NCBI GenBank assembly: GCA_040743155.1
Contig: JBFLJU010000001.1
Location: forward strand, 1,426,001-1,490,000
From: Cycloclasticus sp.
GTDB lineage: Bacteria > Pseudomonadota > Gammaproteobacteria > Methylococcales > Cycloclasticaceae
Reading direction: 5' to 3'
Length of the DNA stretch: 64,000 nt
Below, piece by piece: positions 57,406 to 64,000 of the stretch. How positions within the stretch are numbered: the first letter of the stretch is position 1; every line of letters starts with the position of its first letter. Made by a program: the position numbers and the translations under genes. Under the pieces are notes generated by a model. The model ran no database searches. It was not told the DNA's origin and saw nothing but the letters and a program-made list of their open reading frames with translations.

Positions 57406-58290
57406 ATGACTTCATTCGGGCAATTCCAACAAATAAAAGTTAAGCAAATTGAGGCTGCGTTAGAGCAACTCCTTCCTGCTAATACGGTTGAGCCAGCGCG
57501 CTTACACGATGCCATGCGCTATTCAACACTCAATGGCGGCAAACGGATTAGAGCAATGCTGGTATATGCCACGGGGCACTTACTCGAAATACAACCGTCT
57601 TTGCTAGATAGCATTGCGAGCTCCATTGAGCTTATTCACGCTTACTCCCTCATTCATGATGACTTGCCCGCGATGGATGACGATGATTTACGCCGCGGCA
57701 AACCCAGCTGCCATAAAGCGTTTGATGAAGCCACTGCCATTTTGGCAGGCGATGCGTTATTAACACTCGCTTTTAACGTATTAGCAAAAGCCGAATGTAC
57801 AGCAGAACAAAAAGCTCATTGCATTCTACTCTTGTCGCAAGCATCCGGCTCTAGAGGGATGGTAGGTGGTCAAGCCATTGACCTGGCAAATGAAGGGAAA
57901 TCAATTTCCATTGCTGAAATTGAAAACATGCACCTGCATAAAACTGGAGCGCTAATCTGTAGCTGCATCACCTTAGTTGCCAGCATAAAGTTTCAGCCAA
58001 GCGATGCTGAGTTTCGGCATTTAAAACATTATGCTGAATGCATCGGATTGGCCTTTCAGGTACAAGATGACATTCTCGATGAAACCTCATCCACCGAGGC
58101 TCTTGGAAAAACTCAAGGTAAGGACAAACAAGCTGAGAAGTCGACCTACCCTTCCGTACTGGGCTTGAGTGCCTCCAAGCAATTAACAACAGATTTATAC
58201 GACGAATCGATCGAGAATTTATCGCACTTTAGCGAACGTGCTGATTACCTTAGAGACATCGCAAAATTCACTATTTCCCGTCTTTCATAA
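57406..58290 (+). CDS. ispA: Farnesyl diphosphate synthase (polyprenyl synthetase)
   Basis: A 294-residue trans-prenyltransferase joining IPP with DMAPP/GPP to make farnesyl diphosphate. The first aspartate-rich motif lies in LIHDDLPAMDDDDLRRG and the second in QDDILDE. The GGKRIRAMLVY substrate motif is near the N-terminus. It lies between xseB and dxs. Confidence 0.95.
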   Translation: MTSFGQFQQIKVKQIEAALEQLLPANTVEPARLHDAMRYSTLNGGKRIRAMLVYATGHLLEIQPSLLDSIASSIELIHAYSLIHDDLPAMDDDDLRRGKPSCHKAFDEATAILAGDALLTLAFNVLAKAECTAEQKAHCILLLSQASGSRGMVGGQAIDLANEGKSISIAEIENMHLHKTGALICSCITLVASIKFQPSDAEFRHLKHYAECIGLAFQVQDDILDETSSTEALGKTQGKDKQAEKSTYPSVLGLSASKQLTTDLYDESIENLSHFSERADYLRDIAKFTISRLS

Positions 58291-58380
58291 TTACTATCGT
58301 TCAAGAATAGTATTAACTTGCATAGTCCTAGCTAGCAAACGATAATACGCACCCTTAATCAAACGTATTATGAATATTAC

Positions 58381-60249
58381 GTGACAGCGTCGGCAAAACA
58401 TCCCATTCTAGATAAAGTTAACCTTCCTAGCGACTTACGTGAGCTGCCTGAAGATGAGCTCATCACGTTGGCACACGAGTTACGCGACTTTCTAATATCT
58501 TCTGTCAGCAAATCTGGCGGACACCTTTCTGCGGGCCTTGGAACAGTTGAACTCACCGTCGCTTTACACTATGTTTTTAACACGCCAAATGATAAATTAA
58601 TTTGGGATGTTGGTCACCAAGCCTACCCGCATAAAATTTTAACCGGCCGTAAAGATAAAATTTCAACCATTCGCCAACAAAATGGTGTTGCCCCTTTTGT
58701 TACACGCTCGGAAAGCGAATACGATGCTTTTGGCGTTGGTCACTCAAGCACATCGATCAGTGCCGCTTTGGGCATGGCCATTGCTGCCGCTATTAATAAT
58801 GAAGAAAAGCGCACCGTTGCCATTATTGGTGACGGCGGCATAACAGGCGGCATGGCTTTTGAGGCGCTAAACCACGCTGGTGCCTTAGACGCTAACTTAT
58901 TAGTGATTCTAAACGACAACGACATGTCTATTTCGCCGAATGTTGGCGCAATGAAAAACTATTTAGCCAAAATCCTATCCGGCAAGTTGTATACAACCGT
59001 AAAAGAAGGCAGTAAAAAAGTCATGGCTAACATGCCCAGTGTTTGGGAATTGGCTAGACGAACTGAGGAACACGTCAAGGGCATGGTCGTACCAGGCACC
59101 TTATTTGAAGAATTAGGTTTCAACTATATCGGCCCCATTGATGGCCACCACTTACCAACCTTAGTTAAAACATTATCCAACCTTAAAGATCTGCAAGGCC
59201 CACAATTTCTCCACGTGGTCACGCAAAAAGGCAAAGGCTACTCACCTGCCGAGGCTGACCCTGTGAGCTACCACGGTGTATCCACATTCGACCCCAGTAA
59301 AAAGAACCTACCTGAGAAAACACCTAGTTCAGCGACTTACACCGAAGTGTTCGGGCAATGGCTGTGCGATATTGCGAGAGTCAATGATAAAGTTGTTGGC
59401 ATCACACCCGCTATGCGCGAAGGCTCTGGCATGGTGGAATTTGAGCAACAATACCCTGAGCGCTATTTCGATGTTGGCATTGCAGAACAACATGCAGTCA
59501 CCTTGGCGGCGGGGATGGCTTGCGAGGGCTTAAAACCTGTTGTCGCCATCTATTCAACTTTTCTACAACGTGGCTATGATCAACTTATTCATGATGTTGC
59601 TCTACAGCATTTACCCGTACTTTTTGCTATTGATCGCGCCGGTCTCGTTGGGCCCGATGGCCCTACCCACGCTGGCTCTTATGACTTTAGTTATTTACGC
59701 TGCCTGCCTAACATGGTCATCATGGCGCCTGCTGATGAAAACGAATGCCGTCTCATGCTTACAACTGGCATTGATTATAATGGCCCCGTTGCTGTCCGCT
59801 ATCCACGTGGTAAAGGCCCAGGCGTGCCCATTAGCGACTCTTTTGAGAGCATTGAAATTGGTCGAGCTATTAATGTTCGCCAAGGGAAAGGCATTGCGTT
59901 GTTAGCGTTTGGTTCAACCGTCACCCCAGCACTTGAAGTAGCCGCAGAGCTAGACGCGACCGTCATCAATATGCGTTTCGTAAAACCGCTTGATGAAGCG
60001 ATGATTCGACAAGTAGCAGACACTCATGCAACCTTATTCACCCTTGAAGAAAATGTTGTCGCCGGTGGCGCAGGCAGCGGCATCAATGAGTTTATAAACC
60101 AGTCTTCGATTAATGTTAAGGTCTTTAATATTGGCCTACCAGACCTCAACATCGAGCACGGTTCTAGAGAAGAATTATTACAAGAAGCTGGCCTTGACGC
60201 TACAAGCATACAAAGCACCATAGCCCAACACCTAAAATCAATCACCTGA
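58381..60249 (+). CDS. dxs: 1-deoxy-D-xylulose-5-phosphate synthase
   Basis: A 622-residue thiamine-diphosphate enzyme making DXP from pyruvate and glyceraldehyde 3-phosphate, the entry step of the MEP isoprenoid pathway. The start is a GTG. Signatures: [20 protein letters not shown], ThDP motif [31 protein letters not shown] and [15 protein letters not shown]. It is 90 bp after ispA, which supplies the downstream step. Confidence 0.97.
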   Translation: MTASAKHPILDKVNLPSDLRELPEDELITLAHELRDFLISSVSKSGGHLSAGLGTVELTVALHYVFNTPNDKLIWDVGHQAYPHKILTGRKDKISTIRQQNGVAPFVTRSESEYDAFGVGHSSTSISAALGMAIAAAINNEEKRTVAIIGDGGITGGMAFEALNHAGALDANLLVILNDNDMSISPNVGAMKNYLAKILSGKLYTTVKEGSKKVMANMPSVWELARRTEEHVKGMVVPGTLFEELGFNYIGPIDGHHLPTLVKTLSNLKDLQGPQFLHVVTQKGKGYSPAEADPVSYHGVSTFDPSKKNLPEKTPSSATYTEVFGQWLCDIARVNDKVVGITPAMREGSGMVEFEQQYPERYFDVGIAEQHAVTLAAGMACEGLKPVVAIYSTFLQRGYDQLIHDVALQHLPVLFAIDRAGLVGPDGPTHAGSYDFSYLRCLPNMVIMAPADENECRLMLTTGIDYNGPVAVRYPRGKGPGVPISDSFESIEIGRAINVRQGKGIALLAFGSTVTPALEVAAELDATVINMRFVKPLDEAMIRQVADTHATLFTLEENVVAGGAGSGINEFINQSSINVKVFNIGLPDLNIEHGSREELLQEAGLDATSIQSTIAQHLKSIT

Positions 60250-60274
60250 CTCAATCGAGTTCACTAATAAAATT

Positions 60275-61060
60275 ATGACCATCGAAGACGTACAAAACCA
60301 CCCCGATTCTAGAAACATACCGATCAACAAAGTGGGCATTAAAGATATTCGCCACCCATTTACTTTCGTTGACAAAGAAGGCCACCAACAAGCAACAGTC
60401 GGTACCTTTAAAATGTCGGTCAATTTGCCGCATCACCAAAAAGGCACACATATGTCACGCTTCGTGGCACTGTTAAATGAAGATTGCCAACAATTATCGA
60501 TAAAGGGGTTTGCGGCATTATTAGAAAAAATGACGCATAAGCTCGAAGCCGACACAGGTTATATCACGGCTGATTTTTTATACTTCGTCAATAAAGCCGC
60601 TCCCGTCACCGGTGTTCAAAGCTTATTGGACTACCAAATAAAACTCGAGGGGCAGTGGTCCGAGTCAGCCACCTCCATTAACATCAGTGTGGTCATCCCT
60701 GTCACTAGCTTATGCCCATGCTCAAAGAAAATTTCTGAGTATGGCGCGCATAACCAGCGCTCTCACATCACCGTTAGCGCGGCGATCGACGGTAATATTT
60801 GTGCTGAGGACATTATCCAACTGGTAGAAAAGCAAGCCTCTAGCGAACTGTTCAGCCTACTGAAAAGACCCGATGAGAAATACGTGACTGAGTTGGCCTA
60901 CGACAACCCAAAATTTGTTGAAGACGTTGTCAGAGATGTTGCCAGCGAACTCAATGAGGATTCTCGAATTCTAGCCTATACTTTAGAGGCAGAAAACTTT
61001 GAATCTATACACAATCACTCTGCTTACGCGGTGATTGAAAATAATAAATTAACTAAATAA
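60275..61060 (+). CDS. folE2: GTP cyclohydrolase FolE2 (type IB)
   Basis: A 261-residue GTP cyclohydrolase I of the FolE2 family, first step of tetrahydrofolate and queuosine synthesis. The key metal site [18 protein letters not shown] is present, and the N-terminal [15 protein letters not shown] is typical. Type IB enzymes can work with metals other than zinc. It starts 25 bp after dxs. Confidence 0.95.
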   Translation: MTIEDVQNHPDSRNIPINKVGIKDIRHPFTFVDKEGHQQATVGTFKMSVNLPHHQKGTHMSRFVALLNEDCQQLSIKGFAALLEKMTHKLEADTGYITADFLYFVNKAAPVTGVQSLLDYQIKLEGQWSESATSINISVVIPVTSLCPCSKKISEYGAHNQRSHITVSAAIDGNICAEDIIQLVEKQASSELFSLLKRPDEKYVTELAYDNPKFVEDVVRDVASELNEDSRILAYTLEAENFESIHNHSAYAVIENNKLTK

Positions 61061-61076
61061 GACCGGAGCACCAGCA

Positions 61077-62681
61077 ATGTCTAACACCTTAGACCTATCC
61101 CAATACGGAATAACGGACGCCAGCGAAATCATCCACAACCCTTCATTCGACGTTTTATTTGAAGAAGAAACCCGTGATGACCTAACAGGTTATGAAAAAG
61201 GAACAATCACCAACCTAGGCGCTGTTGCTGTCGACACAGGTATTTTTACTGGACGCTCACCTAAAGACAAATACATTGTCATGGATGATGTATCGCGCGA
61301 TACCGTCTGGTGGTCCACACAAGGTAAAAATGACAATAAACCTTTATCCGAGGAAAACTGGGGCAACCTTAAGAAGATTGTTACTAAACAACTATCAGGT
61401 CAACGCTTATTCGTTGTTGACACCTTTTGCGGTGCTAACAAGGACTCTCGCCTAGCAGTCCGCTTTATTGTTGAAGTCGCTTGGCAAGCTCATTTTGTTA
61501 AAAATATGTTTATCCGCCCGACTGAAGAAGAGTTAGCAGATTTTGAACCTGACTTTGTCGTCTTAAACGGTGCAAAAACAAATAACCCCGACTGGAAAGA
61601 ACACGGCCTTAACTCAGAAAACTTTATCGCCTTCAATCTCACTGAAAAAGTGCAGCTCATTGGTGGCACTTGGTACGGCGGTGAAATGAAAAAAGGCATG
61701 TTCAGCATGATGAACTACCTCCTCCCCCTTCGTGGCATGGCATCTATGCATTGTTCCGCCAACATTGGCAAAGAAGGTGACGTGGCTATTTTCTTTGGCT
61801 TATCGGGTACCGGCAAAACAACGTTATCAACCGATAAAGACCGTCAGTTAATCGGTGATGATGAACATGGCTGGGATGATGATGGCATTTTCAACTTTGA
61901 AGGTGGCTGTTATGCAAAAGTTATTAACCTAAACAAAGAAGACGAACCGGAAATTTATGGCGCTATTCGCCGCGACGCTCTATTGGAAAACGTCACTTTA
62001 TCTGATGATAACGTGATTCAGTTTGCTGATAATTCTAAAACTGAAAACACCCGTGTTTCATATCCCATTGAGCATATTGAAAATATCGTTAAACCAATTT
62101 CAAAAGGTGGTCACGCTAAAAAAGTGATCTTTTTAACAGCCGACGCCTTTGGTGTAACACCGCCTGTTTCTAAATTAACAGCCGAACAAACGAAATATTA
62201 TTTCTTGTCTGGCTTCACTGCTAAGTTAGCAGGCACAGAACGCGGAATTACCGAACCAACACCAACGTTCTCCGCAGCCTTTGGCGCCGCTTTCTTGTCA
62301 TTACACCCAACAAAGTACGCACAAGAATTAGTCAAACGTATGGAAGCCGTTGATGCTGAGGCATACTTGGTCAACACTGGCTGGAATGGTACCGGTAAAC
62401 GTATTTCTATTAAGGACACTCGCGGCATTATTAATGCAATTCTCGATGGTTCTATTGAAACAGCCGATACAAAAAACATCCCCTTGTTCAATCTCGAGGT
62501 TCCAACATCTCTACCCGGTGTAGACAGCAATATCCTAGACCCAAGAGACACTTATCAAGACCCAGCACTGTGGGATAAACGAGCGCAGGAACTGGCCCAT
62601 CTTTTTATCGCTAATTTCGAAAAATATACCGACAACGACGAAGGTAAATCACTCGTTGCCGCTGGCCCGAAGGTTGATTAA
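61077..62681 (+). CDS. pckA: Phosphoenolpyruvate carboxykinase (ATP)
   Basis: A 534-residue ATP-type PEPCK that decarboxylates oxaloacetate for gluconeogenesis. The P-loop is [11 protein letters not shown], the substrate site RSPKDKYIV near residue 60, and the metal-binding HCSANIG and DDEHGW blocks are intact. It fits a cell that grows on aromatic or acidic substrates feeding the TCA cycle. GGAGCACCAGC precedes the ATG. Confidence 0.97.
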   Translation: MSNTLDLSQYGITDASEIIHNPSFDVLFEEETRDDLTGYEKGTITNLGAVAVDTGIFTGRSPKDKYIVMDDVSRDTVWWSTQGKNDNKPLSEENWGNLKKIVTKQLSGQRLFVVDTFCGANKDSRLAVRFIVEVAWQAHFVKNMFIRPTEEELADFEPDFVVLNGAKTNNPDWKEHGLNSENFIAFNLTEKVQLIGGTWYGGEMKKGMFSMMNYLLPLRGMASMHCSANIGKEGDVAIFFGLSGTGKTTLSTDKDRQLIGDDEHGWDDDGIFNFEGGCYAKVINLNKEDEPEIYGAIRRDALLENVTLSDDNVIQFADNSKTENTRVSYPIEHIENIVKPISKGGHAKKVIFLTADAFGVTPPVSKLTAEQTKYYFLSGFTAKLAGTERGITEPTPTFSAAFGAAFLSLHPTKYAQELVKRMEAVDAEAYLVNTGWNGTGKRISIKDTRGIINAILDGSIETADTKNIPLFNLEVPTSLPGVDSNILDPRDTYQDPALWDKRAQELAHLFIANFEKYTDNDEGKSLVAAGPKVD

Positions 62682-62700
62682 CGTCTAGCAAAAACATCAA

Positions 62701-62730
62701 AAAAGGCCGTGCAATAGCACGGCCTTTTTT
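62701..62730 (+). terminator. Intrinsic terminator of pckA
   Basis: A perfect 12-bp stem AAAAGGCCGTGC/GCACGGCCTTTT with an AATA loop and T6, 20 bp after the pckA stop. Confidence 0.93.
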
Positions 62731-62778
62731 GTGTTATCTTGGCTCTTATCAACCGAGTTCTTATTACTTAACGTTTAT

Positions 62779-64000
62779 ATGCCCAGCAACGCAACAAACA
62801 ATATACGGCCTGGAAATAAAAAAAAACGCAAAGGGCGCATTTTTCAGCGTGGACGCCAGCTTGACGCCACCGCTCAAGTCGAGCTTAAAGAACTGCTAGG
62901 CTCCAAGCCCCGACGCAAAGACCTGCTAATCGAATACCTCCATCTGATACAAGATAAATGGGGATATATAGGTTCTTCACATCTCATGGCGTTAGCCAGC
63001 GAACTCCAACTATCTCAAGCATCTGTCTATGAGGTGGCCAGCTTTTACCACCATTTTGATGTCGTTAAAGAAGACCAAACACCCCCGCCAGAACTAACCA
63101 TTCGAATATGTAACTCGCTCAGTTGCAGCATGACGGGGTCAAGTAAGGTACAAGATGAACTCAACAGCCTAGCACCTAGTAATATTCGCATCATACCGGC
63201 ACCCTGCATGGGCTTGTGTAACGAGGCACCCGCGGCTGCCATTGGCAAGAATTACGTCGGTCATGTATCCGCCGCCTCACTGCTTAATGATGCAAACAAT
63301 AAACAAGTCAGCCCAGTGTTACCGAGCTATCAATCCTACGAACAATACATAAAAAACAAGGGTTACCAGCTCTTTCAAAAGCTAGTTCAACAAGAGCTAA
63401 ACAGCAACGACATCATCGACACTCTTGAACAAAGTGGCTTAAAAGGCCTTGGCGGTGCCGGATTCCCTACCGCTAACAAGCTAAGAATTGTAAAAGAACA
63501 ACCGTCGCCAAGGTATTTCTGCGTTAACGCCGACGAAGGTGAACCGGGTACCTTTAAAGACCGGCATTACCTCTCAACCGAACCTCACCAGTTTTTAGAA
63601 GGCGTGTTAATCGCCGCTCACATCATTGATGCGAGCAAAGTGTATATCTATTTGCGTGACGAATACGCCGCCATCTATCAACTATTGAAACTTGAACTTC
63701 AAAAACTTATTGACCACTCGCTCATTGAGGACGGTTATATTGAACTGAGACGCGGTGCAGGCGCTTATATCTGCGGAGAAGAATCCGCCATGATTGAATC
63801 CATTGAAGGGAAGCGCGGATTACCACGCCAACGGCCACCCTACGTCGCCCATCAAGGGTTATTTGACCGGCCAACTCTGGTGCAGAATGTAGAAACCTTA
63901 TATTGGATACCAAACATTTTGCACAAGGGCGCCGAGTGGTTTAACAAGCAAGGCAAAAACGGCGCTTTAGGCATTCGTTCATTTTCCCTATCGGGTAGAG
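62779..64000 (+). CDS. NuoE-NuoF fusion, probable NAD-dependent formate dehydrogenase beta subunit (3' end cut off)
   Basis: An open frame of at least 407 residues that continues past the window. The N-terminal part is a NuoE-like thioredoxin-fold domain with the [2Fe-2S] cysteines Cys111, 116, 143 and 147 (CNSLSC, CMGLC). The NuoF-like part follows with GLGGAGFPTANKL, the FMN/NAD segment NADEGEPGTFKDR and ICGEESAMIESIEGKRG. The N-terminus has a basic lead (GNKKKRKGRIFQRGRQ). NuoE and NuoF are separate in complex I; fused forms occur with soluble formate dehydrogenases and hydrogenases. The catalytic subunit should lie right of the window, so this assignment is provisional. Confidence 0.85.
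   Translation, partial: MPSNATNNIRPGNKKKRKGRIFQRGRQLDATAQVELKELLGSKPRRKDLLIEYLHLIQDKWGYIGSSHLMALASELQLSQASVYEVASFYHHFDVVKEDQTPPPELTIRICNSLSCSMTGSSKVQDELNSLAPSNIRIIPAPCMGLCNEAPAAAIGKNYVGHVSAASLLNDANNKQVSPVLPSYQSYEQYIKNKGYQLFQKLVQQELNSNDIIDTLEQSGLKGLGGAGFPTANKLRIVKEQPSPRYFCVNADEGEPGTFKDRHYLSTEPHQFLEGVLIAAHIIDASKVYIYLRDEYAAIYQLLKLELQKLIDHSLIEDGYIELRRGAGAYICGEESAMIESIEGKRGLPRQRPPYVAHQGLFDRPTLVQNVETLYWIPNILHKGAEWFNKQGKNGALGIRSFSLSGR

Overview
The window looks like the chromosome of a free-living, motile, aerobic gammaproteobacterium of moderate GC. It has a complete rod/hook/filament flagellar block with FlgM/FlgN, CheV, CheR and a YcgR-like protein, FeoABC iron uptake, 2-oxoglutarate dehydrogenase, the DXP isoprenoid pathway, and a Rieske aromatic-ring dioxygenase next to an extradiol ring-cleavage enzyme. 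This mix fits a marine hydrocarbon degrader such as Cycloclasticus or a relative. That placement is inference from gene content and protein style; no rRNA gene is present.

Layout: (1) 0-5.3 kb, minus strand: an SDR oxidoreductase, then the protein-quality module tRNA-Leu, tig, clpP, clpX. (2) 5.4-9.2 kb, plus strand: a CPBP membrane protease, then feoA-feoB-feoC behind a promoter overlapped by a Fur-box-like site. (3) 9.3-13.2 kb, minus strand: eutB-eutC without microcompartment genes, and a two-gene unit of a DUF5610-like protein and a secreted trypsin-like protease with a long helical insertion in its catalytic domain. (4) 13.6-16.4 kb, plus strand: dioxygenase alpha and beta subunits and an extradiol dioxygenase. 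(5) 16.5-17.8 kb, minus strand: a membrane-anchor protein and a HupE/UreJ-type protein. (6) 18-37.3 kb, minus strand: the flagellar block flgBCDEFGHIJKL, then fliC-flaG-fliD-fliS-fliT, with cheV-cheR upstream of flgB. Three arrays of palindromic repeats and a REP-associated tyrosine transposase (RAYT) interrupt it. (7) 37.4-39.7 kb, plus strand: flgA, flgM, flgN and a PilZ/YcgR protein. (8) 39.8-47.2 kb: tRNA-Arg, sucA-sucB-lpd and class I fumarase. (9) 47.3-51.4 kb, minus strand: parC and parE. (10) 51.6-54.6 kb: a GAF-PAS-PAS-PAS-GGDEF-EAL protein. (11) 54.6-57 kb, minus strand: rubrerythrin, an HdrD/GlpC-like Fe-S protein and DUF3501. (12) 57.2-62.7 kb, plus strand: xseB-ispA-dxs-folE2 and pckA. 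(13) A NuoE-NuoF fusion, probably the NAD-reducing subunit of formate dehydrogenase, runs off the right edge.

The most distinctive structure is the REP/RAYT system at 17.96-24.93 kb. Fourteen long units sit in three arrays. Each array is homogeneous inside but has its own period (about 137, 213 and 134 bp). Every unit is built from hairpins preceded by GTAG, and two arrays directly flank the RAYT gene. Second is the rubrerythrin/HdrD-like/DUF3501 cluster, whose promoter has TTGACA/TATCTT elements with 17-bp spacing and two perfect palindromes beside it. Flagellar regulation is partly readable: a sigma-54-type site before flgB and sigma-28-type sites before fliC and flgM.
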